In this document: positions 1 to 8,382 of the stretch, one piece after another
Layout of the letters: each line of letters opens with the position of its first letter
Position numbering within the stretch: the stretch's first letter is position 1
Source: Frankiales bacterium
Lineage (GTDB): Bacteria > Actinomycetota > Actinomycetes > Mycobacteriales > SCTD01
Direction: 5' to 3'
NCBI GenBank assembly: GCA_025966295.1
Contig: JAOPVD010000002.1
Span: forward strand, 1 to 12,298
Length of the DNA: 12,298 nt
Made by a program: the position numbers and the translations under genes
Notes under the pieces: model-generated
The model's database searches: none
Told to the model about the DNA's origin: nothing
The model's input: the letters and a program-made list of their open reading frames with translations, nothing else

Positions 1-1
1 C

Positions 2-91
2 TCCCCGGCGCGGCAGGCGCTGCAGGCCCTGGCGGCCGCGCTCGTCGGGGCCCCGACCCCCGCCCCGAAGCGCCGCCGCCTCCGCCGTTGA
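2..91 (+). CDS. C-terminal end of an unidentified protein (5' end outside window)
   Basis: Frame 2 is open from the window edge to a TGA at 89-91 and encodes about 29 residues: an Ala/Leu-rich helix-like stretch, then an Ala/Pro hinge and a strongly basic tail ending KRRRLRR. The composition fits the end of an actinobacterial protein. It lies convergent to the acyl-CoA dehydrogenase gene, with 46 bp between the two stops. Too little is present to name a family. That it is coding at all rests on the open frame, the plausible composition and the sensible convergent spacing. Confidence 0.4.
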   Translation, partial: SPARQALQALAAALVGAPTPAPKRRRLRR

Positions 92-109
92 CCCCCGCGT
101 CCCGCCGTA

Positions 110-137
110 CCGCCCCTGAGCTGGGGAGGAAGGGCGG
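110..137. terminator. Candidate bidirectional terminator between convergent genes
   Basis: The short gap between two convergent stops contains CCGCCC (110-115) and GGGCGG (132-137), which can pair. A shorter alternative hairpin is CCCC (113-116) with GGGG (123-126). There is no T run, as is common in high-GC actinobacteria. The location directly between convergent genes is the main support. Confidence 0.35.
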
Positions 138-1343
138 CTAGCGCTGGAGGTACTGGCCGAGCTCCTGGCGGGCGATGGTGCGCAGGTGCACCTCGTCCGG
201 GCCGTCGGCGAGCCGCAGCGTGCGCATGCCGGCCCACATCTGGGCCAGCGGGAAGTCGTCGGAGACGCCGGCGCCGCCGTGCACCTGGATGGCCCGGTCG
301 ATGACGTTGAGGGCCATCCGAGGAGCGATCACCTTGATCGCGGCGATCTCGGTGCGGGCTCCGCGGGCGCCGACGTTGTCGATCAGCCAGGCTGCCTTCA
401 GGGTCAGCAGCCGGGCCTGCTCGATCTCGATGCGGGACTCCGCGATCGCCTCCTGCACCACGCCCTGACGCGCCAGCTCCTTGCCGAAGGCGACCCGGGA
501 GGCGGCCCGCTCGCACATCAGCTTGAGGGCGCGCTCCGCGACCCCGATCGAGCGCATGCAGTGGTGGATCCGGCCGGGACCCAACCGGGCCTGAGCGATC
601 ATGAAGCCGTCGCCCTCGTTGCCGATGATGTTGGTGGCCGGCACCCGGACGTCGGTGAAGTGCACCTCGCCGTGGCCGTGCTGGTCCTGGTAGCCGAAGA
701 CCGGCAGGGCCCGGACCACCTCGACGCCGGGGGTGTCGACCGGCACCAAGATCATCGACTGCTGGCGGTGCACCGACTCGTTCGGGTCGGTCTTGCCCAT
801 CACGATCATGATCTAGCAGCGCGGGTCGTTGACGCCCGTGGTCCACCACTTGCGGCCGTTGATGACGTAGTCGTCGCCGTCGCGCTCGATCCGGGTGGCG
901 ATGTTGGTGGCGTCCGAGGAGGCGACGTCGGGCTCGGTCATCGCGAACGCCGACCGGATCTCGCCGTCTAGCAGGGGCCGCAGCCACTGCTGCTTCTGCT
1001 GCGAGGTGCCGAACATGTGCAGCACCTCCATGTTCCCGGTGTCGGGGGCGGCGCAGTTGAGGGCCTCGGGCGCGAGGTGGACCGACCAGCCGGTCACCTC
1101 GGCGAGGGAGGCGTAGTCGAGGTTCGACAGCCCGGACTCGTCCGGCAGGAACAGGTTCCACAGGCCGCGGTCGCGGGCCTCGGCCTTCAGCTCCTCCACG
1201 ACCGGCGGCACGGTGTGGTCGCCGTAGCCCTTGTCGCGGCGGTACTCCTCGTAGCGCGCCTCGGCGGGGAAGACCTGCTCGGCCATGAAGTCCTGGAGCT
1301 TGGCCAGGTACTCCTTTGCCTTCGGCGACAGCTCGAAGTCCAC
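138..1343 (-). pseudogene. Acyl-CoA dehydrogenase (FadE-like), interrupted by one in-frame amber codon
   Basis: A 401-codon frame encodes a full-length acyl-CoA dehydrogenase, a flavoenzyme that makes the trans-2-enoyl-CoA in fatty-acid beta-oxidation. The chosen start is GTG at 1343, giving VDFELSPKAKEY, with GAAAGGTG upstream (plus-strand 1351-1358); the ATG at 1391 would add 16 unconvincing residues. Visible parts are the N-terminal helical domain, the FAD/substrate strand motif MTEPDVASSD (about 135-144), the middle beta domain, LGPGRIHHCMR in the C-terminal helical domain, and HGGAGVSDDFPLAQ (about 355-368). Asp380 in ADGPDEVH aligns where the catalytic Glu sits in MCAD-type enzymes; that alignment is by eye. 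Codon 177 is TAG (plus strand 813-815) in the context DPRC-stop-IMIVMGK, where relatives, from memory, have Lys; AAG to TAG is one base. There is no frameshift. The gene is a recent pseudogene, a sequencing error or an unusual readthrough case. Confidence 0.9.
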
Positions 1344-1421
1344 GTTGCGGCACCTTTCAGCCCAGTGACACGTCCTGTCGCACCCTCCCACGCCGCCGTC
1401 GAGCCGGTACGGCGCCCCCCT

Positions 1422-1427
1422 TAGGCT
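1422..1427 (+). promoter_or_regulatory. Candidate -10 element of a leaderless promoter
   Basis: TAGGCT fits the actinobacterial TANNNT -10 pattern and ends 7 nt before the GTG at 1435. Transcription would therefore begin at or next to the start codon. No Shine-Dalgarno sequence lies before that GTG (only CCCCC), which agrees with a leaderless message. No clear -35 was found. Confidence 0.5.
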
Positions 1428-1434
1428 GACCCCC

Positions 1435-2067
1435 GTGCGTATCCCTGGCGGCGACCTTGCTCCGGCGCGCCGTCGTCGGTACGGCGGCGGTTACGGCCGC
1501 CGTCGGCGGCGCCGCAACCTGCGGCTGGCGCTGGCGGTGCTGCTCGTGGCGGCGGGCGCCGGCGCGGCGTACGCGCTGCGGCAGGACGACGGCTCGGTGC
1601 CGCAGCGGCTGGCGAGCACGCCCTGCCCGAGCCCCAGCCGGACACCGGCGGCCAGCACCACCGCGACCGTCCCGGCCAAGGCGGTGCGGCTGCCGCAGCC
1701 GCAGCAGGTCCGGCTCACCGTGCTCAACGGCACCAGCCGGAGCTTCCTGGCCAAGACGGTCGGCGACCAGCTCGCGGCGCGCGGGTTCGTCGTCACCGGG
1801 CAGGCCAACGCCGCTGCGCTGACCGGCGCCTCGACGGTCACCTTCGGCCCGGGCGCCGGTCCGGCCGCCACGGTCGTCAGCCACTGGGTCCTGGGCGCCC
1901 GCGCCGTGGGCAGCCCCATGGCCAAGCCCGGGTCGGTGCAGCTCGTACTCGGCAGCAGCTTCACGCGGTTGGCCACCCCCGCCGAGGCGGCCGCGGCCGC
2001 GCGTGCCCTGCCGACGCCCAGCCCGTCGGCGTCGCCGACCGCCACCCGGGCGGCCTGCGCCTCCTGA
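1435..2067 (+). CDS. Membrane-anchored LytR_C-domain protein
   Basis: A 210-aa protein. Residues 1-27 are extremely Arg-rich (cytoplasmic by the positive-inside rule), 29-48 form one transmembrane helix, and 50-90 are a Ser/Thr/Pro/Ala linker. Residues 91-177 resemble the LytR_C (LytR cell envelope-related C-terminal) domain, with the hallmark VRLTVLNGTSRSFLAKTVGDQL start and a late GSVQLVLGSSF strand. The tail is Ser/Pro/Thr-rich. There is no LCP catalytic domain, so it is a stand-alone LytR_C protein and probably not a teichoic-acid or arabinogalactan ligase itself. An extracytoplasmic, envelope-related role is inferred. C64 and C208 could form a disulfide. The start is GTG 1435, apparently leaderless. 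It is divergent from the acyl-CoA dehydrogenase and 40 bp upstream of the WS/DGAT gene. Confidence 0.82.
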   Translation: MRIPGGDLAPARRRRYGGGYGRRRRRRNLRLALAVLLVAAGAGAAYALRQDDGSVPQRLASTPCPSPSRTPAASTTATVPAKAVRLPQPQQVRLTVLNGTSRSFLAKTVGDQLAARGFVVTGQANAAALTGASTVTFGPGAGPAATVVSHWVLGARAVGSPMAKPGSVQLVLGSSFTRLATPAEAAAAARALPTPSPSASPTATRAACAS

Positions 2068-2107
2068 GTCACTGCGGCCGGGTTGCAGGTGTGCTTCGCT
2101 TCATGTC

Positions 2108-3499
2108 GTGACCGACCGGCTGAGCCCCCTCGACGTCTCCTTCCTCTACATGGAGACCCCGACCACCGCGATGCACGTCGGTGGGGTTGCCGTCCTCGAC
2201 CCGCCGGCGGACGGCTTCGACTACGACCGGCTGTGCGAGCTCATCAGCCAGCGCATCGGCCTGGTGCCGCGCTACCGGCAGAAGGTCCGCTGGGTGCCCG
2301 GGCGGCTGGCCAACCCGGTCTGGGTCGACGACCCCGACTTCGACGTGACCTACCACGTGCGCCGCTCCGCGCTGCCCAAGCCCGGCAACCGGGAGCAGCT
2401 CAAGGAGCTGGTGGCCCGGCTGCAGAGCCGGCAGCTCGACCGCAACCGGCCGCTGTGGGAGATCTACCTGGTGGAGGGCCTCGAGGACGGCAAGGTCGCG
2501 ATCGTCACCAAGACCCACCACGCGATGGTCGACGGCGTCTCGGCGGTCGACATCGGCACCGTCATCCTGGACCTGGAGCCGACCCCGCGGGCCGTCCCGG
2601 ACGACGACTGGACCCCGCGGCAGGAGCCCGGCGCGGTCGGGCTGCTCGCGGCCGCGGTCAGCGACCTCCTCACCAAGCCGTCCGGCGCCCTCGACACCGC
2701 CCGCACCGCCGTCGGCGACGTCCGGGCCACGGCCGGCAAGGTCGCTGCCGTCGCCGGCGGGGTGCTCGCGCAGGCCAGGGTGATGGCTCGGCAGGCGCCG
2801 GGCACCCCGCTCAACGTGCCCATCGGTGAGCAGCGCCGGTTCGGGATGGCCGACACCCTGCTCGAGGACTACAAGACGGTGCGCCGGGCGCACGGCGGCA
2901 CCGTCAACGACGTCGTGCTCGCGACCGTCGGCGGCGCGCTGCGCACCTGGCTGCTGACGCGTGGCGAGAAGGTCACGCCGACGACCGTGGTCCGGGCGAT
3001 GGTGCCGGTCTCGGTGCGCGCGGACGCCGAGAAGGGCGAGCTCGGCAACCGGGTCTCGTCGTACTTCGTCGACCTGCCGGTCGGCGAGGCCAGCGCCGTC
3101 ATGCGGCTGCACCAGGTGTCGTTCGCGATGCGCGGCCACAAGGAGAGCGGCTCGTCGGTCGGCGCCGACGCGCTCGTGCAGCTGTCCGGCTTCGCGCCGC
3201 CGACGATCCACGCGCTGGGTGCCCGCACCGCCAGCGTTATGACCCGGCGGCTGTTCAACCTGGTGGTCACCAACGTGCCGGGGCCGCAGTTCCCGCTGTA
3301 CGCCGCCGGGGCGCGGATGCTGTCGATGTACCCGGTCGTGCCGCTGGCCAAGAACCAGGCCGTCAGCATCGGCCTCACCTCCTACGACGGCGGCGTCTTC
3401 TACGGGCTGAACGCCGACCGTGACGCCATGCCGGACATCGACGTGCTGGCCTCCTGCCTCGAGGAGTCGCTGGCCGAGCTCGTCGGGACGACCCGGTGA
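2108..3499 (+). CDS. WS/DGAT wax ester synthase / diacylglycerol acyltransferase
   Basis: A 463-aa protein of the bacterial WS/DGAT family, which transfers acyl groups from acyl-CoA to long-chain alcohols or diacylglycerol (EC 2.3.1.75 / 2.3.1.20) to make storage neutral lipid at the membrane. It begins with the family's usual LSPLDVSFLYMET block. PLW lies at 115-117, the catalytic HHxxxDG motif is H137-H138-A-M-V-D142-G143 (H138 the expected base), and the ND motif is N267-D268. The C-terminal DUF1298-type half includes VVTNVPGP. Length is normal and no key motif is missing. The start is GTG 2108; longer versions of the frame read into non-homologous sequence. The upstream ribosome site is poor (GCAGGTG about 17 nt away). 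Its stop overlaps the next start as GTGA (3496-3499), implying translational coupling to the patatin gene. Whether wax ester or triacylglycerol is the main product cannot be told. Confidence 0.95.
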   Translation: MTDRLSPLDVSFLYMETPTTAMHVGGVAVLDPPADGFDYDRLCELISQRIGLVPRYRQKVRWVPGRLANPVWVDDPDFDVTYHVRRSALPKPGNREQLKELVARLQSRQLDRNRPLWEIYLVEGLEDGKVAIVTKTHHAMVDGVSAVDIGTVILDLEPTPRAVPDDDWTPRQEPGAVGLLAAAVSDLLTKPSGALDTARTAVGDVRATAGKVAAVAGGVLAQARVMARQAPGTPLNVPIGEQRRFGMADTLLEDYKTVRRAHGGTVNDVVLATVGGALRTWLLTRGEKVTPTTVVRAMVPVSVRADAEKGELGNRVSSYFVDLPVGEASAVMRLHQVSFAMRGHKESGSSVGADALVQLSGFAPPTIHALGARTASVMTRRLFNLVVTNVPGPQFPLYAAGARMLSMYPVVPLAKNQAVSIGLTSYDGGVFYGLNADRDAMPDIDVLASCLEESLAELVGTTR

Positions 3500-4434
3500 G
3501 GCGCGGCCTGGTCCTCGGCGCCGGCGGCGTGCTGGGCGCCGCCTGGACGATCGGCGCGCTGTCGGCCGTGCACGACGACCTCGGCTGGGACCCGCGGGAG
3601 GCCGACGTGCTGGTCGGCACCTCCGCCGGCTCGGTGCTCGTGGCCGCGCTGGCCTGCGGGATCAGCGTCGAGGAGCTGCTCGACCACCAGGCCGGCAAGC
3701 CCGACCCGCGCATCGAGTTCGACCCCGACACCGACTCCGGCGGTCGGTTGCCGCCGCTGCCGCGGCCGTTCGTCGGCTCGCCGCGGGCGCTGGCGCACTC
3801 CGCGCTCCGGCCCTGGAAGCACACCCCGATGGGCGCGCTGGCGGCCGCGCTGCCGCAGGGCCGCGGCTCGATCGAGCCGGTTGGCCGGCTCGTCGACGGC
3901 ATCCTGCCGGCCGGCGGCTGGGCCCCGCACCCGGCGGCCTGGGTGGTGGCGATGGACTACGACAACGGCCGGCGGGTGGCCTTCGGCGGGCCCGGCGCCC
4001 CCGCCGCGCAGCTGCGCGACGCGGTGATGGCCTCCTGCGCCATCCCGGGCTGGTACGCCCCGGTGCGGATCGGCCGCCACCGGTACGTCGACGGCGGCGT
4101 CTGCTCGCCCACCTCGGTCGACCTCATCGCCCGCCTGGGCCTGGACGAGGTCTACGTGCTGTCGCCGATGACCTCGCTGTCGTACGACGCCCCGACGTCG
4201 GTGGCCGCCCGGATCGAGCGCCGGTTCCGGCGGATCGTCACCCGCCGGGTGGTGGGCGAGCTCAAGAAGGTCGCGGCCGGCGGCACCAAGGTGAGCTTCC
4301 TCGGGCCGACGGCGGAGGACCTCGCCGTGATCGGCGCCAACATGATGGACCCGACCCGGCGGGCCGCGGTGCTCGAGACCTCGCTGCGCACGTCGGCCGC
4401 GGCGTTGCGCGGCGGGCTGTCCGGCGCCGCCTGA
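3496..4434 (+). CDS. Patatin-like phospholipase / lipid acyl hydrolase
   Basis: A 312-aa patatin-family serine hydrolase that cleaves acyl esters of phospholipids or neutral lipids with a Ser-Asp dyad. The glycine-rich oxyanion loop is G8-A-G-G-V-L-G14, the nucleophile elbow GTSAG has Ser43, and the DGG motif has Asp199. All are intact and in the usual order. No signal peptide is visible, so it is probably cytoplasmic or membrane-peripheral like the synthase upstream. The GTG start overlaps the WS/DGAT stop by 4 nt, so the two products are likely made together. The inference is a lipid-turnover pair: one enzyme esterifies acyl chains, the other releases them. Its true substrate (triacylglycerol, phospholipid or lysophospholipid) is not visible. 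Confidence 0.92.
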   Translation: MRRGLVLGAGGVLGAAWTIGALSAVHDDLGWDPREADVLVGTSAGSVLVAALACGISVEELLDHQAGKPDPRIEFDPDTDSGGRLPPLPRPFVGSPRALAHSALRPWKHTPMGALAAALPQGRGSIEPVGRLVDGILPAGGWAPHPAAWVVAMDYDNGRRVAFGGPGAPAAQLRDAVMASCAIPGWYAPVRIGRHRYVDGGVCSPTSVDLIARLGLDEVYVLSPMTSLSYDAPTSVAARIERRFRRIVTRRVVGELKKVAAGGTKVSFLGPTAEDLAVIGANMMDPTRRAAVLETSLRTSAAALRGGLSGAA

Positions 4435-4440
4435 CATGCT
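4435..4440 (+). promoter_or_regulatory. Possible -10 element for a leaderless message
   Basis: CATGCT sits one base after the patatin stop codon and 6 nt before the GTG at 4447, with no ribosome site between. The spacing matches the stronger TAGGCT element at 1422-1427. It departs from TANNNT at the first base, so support is modest; co-transcription from upstream is equally possible. Confidence 0.3.
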
Positions 4441-4446
4441 GGCCGG

Positions 4447-4944
4447 GTGCGCGTCTACCTGCCCTCGACCCTGACCGAGCTGCGCAAGCTGCTCGACACC
4501 GGGACCGTCGGTGCGCCGCCACTGCCCGGCTACGCGGTCACCCCCGAGCTGCGGGAGTGGTACGCCGAGGGCGACCTCGAGGAGCTCGAGTACCTCGCGT
4601 TGTCGTCGGCGGCCCGCGCGTGCGTCCGGCTGCTGGACGCCGACCAGGACGCGATCCGGCGCCGGGTCGTGGTGGTCGCCGAGGTGCCGGACGAGGCGGT
4701 CCGCCGGGTGCCCGAGGTCGACCGGGCGGCGGTGAAGGTGACCAGCGAGGTCCCGCTGCGGCTGGTGCAGGCGGTGCACGTCGACGACCCGGTGGCGGTC
4801 GCGGACGTCACCGTCGCCGCCGACGCGGTGATCGAGGCGGACCTCGGCTCCGAGGATGCCGTGTTCCGGCTGGAGCAGGCCGAGGGGCACGAGCTGCAGT
4901 GGTACGCCACCCAGGAGATCGGGCCGCTGCTCGAGCTGGGCTGA
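4447..4944 (+). CDS. DUF6912-like conserved actinobacterial protein
   Basis: A 165-aa, soluble, acidic protein with no signal peptide or membrane segment. The opening MRVYLPSTLTELRKLL, the AVTPELREWYAEGDLEELEY block (about 30-50) and the closing HELQWYATQEIGPLL are what I recall of the DUF6912 family, a conserved actinobacterial group of unknown function. The family name is from memory and the alignment is not checked. The gene starts 12 bp after the patatin gene and ends 68 bp before pruA. No catalytic motif stands out. A function is not offered. Confidence 0.8.
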   Translation: MRVYLPSTLTELRKLLDTGTVGAPPLPGYAVTPELREWYAEGDLEELEYLALSSAARACVRLLDADQDAIRRRVVVVAEVPDEAVRRVPEVDRAAVKVTSEVPLRLVQAVHVDDPVAVADVTVAADAVIEADLGSEDAVFRLEQAEGHELQWYATQEIGPLLELG

Positions 4945-5000
4945 CCCGCGCCGGCGGCCCGAAGTGGCAGCATGTGGGGACCGTTCCGCGAGCCAGCAGC

Positions 5001-5006
5001 AGGGAG
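5001..5006 (+). promoter_or_regulatory. Ribosome binding site that sets the pruA start
   Basis: AGGGAG lies 6 nt before the GTG at 5013. It is the best Shine-Dalgarno match in the left two thirds of the window and decides the start. The same frame is open for some 1.6 kb upstream, but that stretch overlaps the WS/DGAT, patatin and DUF6912-like genes in other frames. Confidence 0.65.
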
Positions 5007-5012
5007 ACCCCC

Positions 5013-6635
<1,623 letters not shown>

Positions 6636-6639
6636 CCCG

Positions 6640-6888
6640 GTGACCGAGCCGCTCGACATGTCCAAGGACCCCGACCGCTTCGTGGTCGGCGCCGAGCCGG
6701 CGTACCCGACCGGCCCGTTGGACCCGGCCCTCGACCCGGACCGGTTCGACCCGGCCGACCAGACGCTGCCGCAGCTGCTCGGCAAGGGGGCCTACGAGGA
6801 CGAGCGCGACAACCTGCAGTGGCTGATCGGGCTGCTGGGGGTGCTGGGTTTCTTGGTGCTGGTGAGCCTGCTGCTGCAACTGGGGTAG
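6640..6888 (+). CDS. Small tail-anchored membrane protein coupled to pruA
   Basis: An 82-aa protein. Residues 1-58 are acidic and proline-rich and contain the pentapeptide DPDRF twice (10-14 and 32-36). Residues 61-80 are one hydrophobic helix (WLIGLLGVLGFLVLVSLLLQ) ending two residues from the C-terminus, so it is probably tail-anchored with the N-terminus in the cytoplasm. The start chosen is GTG 6640, 4 nt after the pruA stop with GGGA just before; ATG 6658 is an alternative that would remove 6 residues. The tight spacing implies co-translation with PruA. I do not recognise a family. A membrane-tethering or partner role for PruA is speculation only. Confidence 0.75.
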   Translation: MTEPLDMSKDPDRFVVGAEPAYPTGPLDPALDPDRFDPADQTLPQLLGKGAYEDERDNLQWLIGLLGVLGFLVLVSLLLQLG

Positions 6889-6891
6889 TCG

Positions 6892-6907
6892 GGCTGCTCC
6901 TGCAGCC
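6892..6907 (+). terminator. Candidate hairpin terminator closing the pruA block
   Basis: A perfect 6-bp GC-rich stem, GGCTGC / GCAGCC, with a TCCT loop begins 3 nt after the TAG of the small membrane-protein gene. One bulged G allows two more pairs outside. There is no T tract, so it would be an actinobacterial-type terminator without a U tail. The position right after the last gene of the block supports it. Confidence 0.45.
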
Positions 6908-6952
6908 GACGTACGACAGTGCCCGCGAGCACACGACCCGGCGGGCGCCCCG

Positions 6953-6968
6953 GCGCAGTTGACTGCGC
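6953..6968. promoter_or_regulatory. Perfect 16-bp palindrome, candidate operator
   Basis: GCGCAGT-TG-ACTGCGC is a perfect inverted repeat (7-bp arms, 2-bp centre) about 48 bp upstream of the first beta-helix gene start at 7016. Its core TGACTGC recurs as a half-like direct repeat at 6986-6992. Size and placement fit a dimeric transcription factor site. It also contains TTGACT (6959-6964), which looks like a -35 box, but no good -10 lies at 17-19 bp. Confidence 0.4.
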
Positions 6969-7015
6969 ACACGGGGCGGTCGGGATGACTGCCGGGGTTG
7001 AGAGGGGAAGCCGTC

Positions 7016-8347
7016 ATGGGAGCTGCCCGGATGCAGGCTGGTCGGTCGAGGCGCTGGGGTCGGGTCCTCGGCGTGCTCGTTTCCCCGGTGCTGGTGGTTC
7101 CTGCGCTGGCGGCGCCGGCGTCGGCGGCGGCCACGGTGCTGTACGTCGACGACGGCTCGGGGTGCAGCGACAAGGGCTCGGGGACCACGTCGAAGCCGTT
7201 CTGCACGATCGGCAAGGGTGCCTCGGTCGCGACCGCCGGCCAGACGGTGCAGGTGGCAGCCGGCACCTACTCCGGCAGCATCACGGTGGGCAAGAGCGGC
7301 ACGTCCAGCGAGCCGGTGACGCTGGCGGGCGCGCCCGGTGCCATGCTCACCTCGTCCGGCGTCGGCATCACCGTCTCGGGCAAGAGCTGGGTGGTCATCC
7401 GCGGCTTCGAGGTCGGACCCACCGGCAGTGACGGCATTCGGGTGACGGGTGGCTCGTCGCACGTCACCGTGGTCGGCAACAACGTGCACGACGCCGGCAC
7501 CCGCAGCTCGGGCAAGACCGCCAACGGCATCGACGTCAGTGGCACGACCACGGACAGCACCATCGACGGCAACGTCGTCCACGACAACAGCGACTCGGGC
7601 ATCTACGTCAGCGGTAGCGCGCACCGGATCCTGGTGGTGGGCAACGAGACCTACGGCAACGCCCGGGGCTACACCCGGGCCGCGCCGGGGATCGACATCC
7701 GGGCGACCGACAACACGGTCCGGGGCAACTACAGCCACCACAACGAGGACAGCGGCGTGCAGGTGCGCGGCGGGGCCGACCGCACCGTGGTCGTCGGCAA
7801 CCGCACCGACCACAACGGCGACCACGGCATCGACGTGCTGGACAGCCAGGACTGCGTCCTCGTCGGCAACAGCGTGTTCAAGAACGTCACCGCCGGCATC
7901 AACGACGAGGGCACGTCCCCGGGCGTGACCATCAAGAACAACATCAGCGTCGACAACGGCATCGACAGCCCGCGGACGAGCGGCAACATCCGGGTCGACA
8001 AGAACTCCTACTCCGGCTCGGTGGTGGACTCGAACCTCACCTTCTTGTCGACCAAGAGCGCCGACTACGTCTGGAACGGCAAGAGCTACAGCTCGCTCGC
8101 GGCGTTCAAGCTGGCGACCGGTCAGGAGGCGCGTGGGATCCAGGCCGACCCGAAGTGGCGGAACGCGGCGGCCGGTGACCTCCGCCTGCTGGCCGGCTCG
8201 CCCGCCATCGACTCGGCCGACTCCGGGGCGCCGGAGCAGCTCGCCCGCGACATCGACGGAGTCGCCCGCGCCGACGACCCGGCCACCCGCAATACCGGCA
8301 TCGGGCCGCGTTCCTACGACGACCGTGGGGCCTACGAGTTCAGGTGA
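7016..8347 (+). CDS. Secreted right-handed parallel beta-helix protein (copy 1, no PKD)
   Basis: A 443-aa protein. Residues 1-37 are a signal peptide: basic start, hydrophobic core, ASA cleavage site. Residues 40-115 look like a DUF1565-type opening (LYVDDG, AAGTYSG), with C50 and C63 a likely disulfide. Residues 116-315 are parallel beta-helix (PbH1/NosD-like) rungs of about 22-23 residues, with repeated G-I-x-V and N-x-V turns and the series NSDSG, HNEDSG, HNGDHG. Residues 393-442 (SPAIDSAD ... DDRGAYE) resemble a choice-of-anchor-Q-type end. The fold is that of polysaccharide lyases, epimerases and adhesins; the substrate is unknown and no classical lyase motif was recognised. The start is ATG 7016 with AGAGGGG at 7001-7007; the TTG at 6998 lies before that site. 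It is followed by a closely similar gene in tandem. Confidence 0.88.
   Translation: MGAARMQAGRSRRWGRVLGVLVSPVLVVPALAAPASAAATVLYVDDGSGCSDKGSGTTSKPFCTIGKGASVATAGQTVQVAAGTYSGSITVGKSGTSSEPVTLAGAPGAMLTSSGVGITVSGKSWVVIRGFEVGPTGSDGIRVTGGSSHVTVVGNNVHDAGTRSSGKTANGIDVSGTTTDSTIDGNVVHDNSDSGIYVSGSAHRILVVGNETYGNARGYTRAAPGIDIRATDNTVRGNYSHHNEDSGVQVRGGADRTVVVGNRTDHNGDHGIDVLDSQDCVLVGNSVFKNVTAGINDEGTSPGVTIKNNISVDNGIDSPRTSGNIRVDKNSYSGSVVDSNLTFLSTKSADYVWNGKSYSSLAAFKLATGQEARGIQADPKWRNAAAGDLRLLAGSPAIDSADSGAPEQLARDIDGVARADDPATRNTGIGPRSYDDRGAYEFR
7133..8338 (+). repeat. Tandem duplication, module copy 1 (partner 8612-9820)
   Basis: The mature beta-helix module of the first gene (402 codons) is repeated at 8612-9820 (403 codons), offset about 1.48 kb. 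By eye about two thirds of residues are identical, with one net inserted residue near the start. The longest DNA identity seen is 39 nt, around the codons for the NYSHHNEDSGVQ block. Signal peptides and spacers are not alike, so the duplication is old or the ends were replaced. Confidence 0.85.
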
Positions 8348-8350
8348 GCC

Positions 8351-8368
8351 GGGTCCGCTCGACGACCC
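8351..8368 (+). terminator. Weak hairpin after beta-helix gene 1
   Basis: GGGTC (8351-8355) and GACCC (8364-8368) can pair around an 8-nt loop, beginning 3 nt after the stop. Five pairs with no T tract is weak evidence. It may be partial attenuation or nothing. Confidence 0.2.
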
Positions 8369-8382
8369 TCGCCTGGTACAGA

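Noticed and set aside
1361..1383. Inverted repeat around the acyl-CoA dehydrogenase promoter (GTGACA ... TGTCGCAC)
   Set aside because: The arms do not keep the same spacing on both sides; only about 4 bp pair, so it is not a convincing operator.
1344..1391. 16-residue N-terminal extension of the acyl-CoA dehydrogenase from ATG 1391
   Set aside because: The sequence looks unlike the family and would bury the GAAAGGTG ribosome site that serves the GTG at 1343.
4941..4976. Promoter for pruA (CTGACC ... CATGTG)
   Set aside because: Spacing and both hexamers fit poorly; could be real but the sequence alone does not support it.
3420..5012. 531-codon in-frame extension upstream of pruA
   Set aside because: It is Arg/Ala/Gly-rich noise overlapping the end of WS/DGAT and all of the patatin and DUF6912-like genes in other frames. 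PruA homology begins just after the GTG at 5013, which has a good ribosome site.
6959..6990. Sigma-70 promoter using TTGACT as the -35 box
   Set aside because: No TANNNT-like hexamer lies 16-19 bp downstream (GGGATG/GATGAC only), and the TTGACT is the centre of a perfect palindrome that explains it better.
7025..7045. Tat signal in beta-helix copy 1 (SRRWGR)
   Set aside because: The twin Arg is present but the +2 and +3 positions do not fit the Tat consensus; an ordinary Sec signal peptide is enough.
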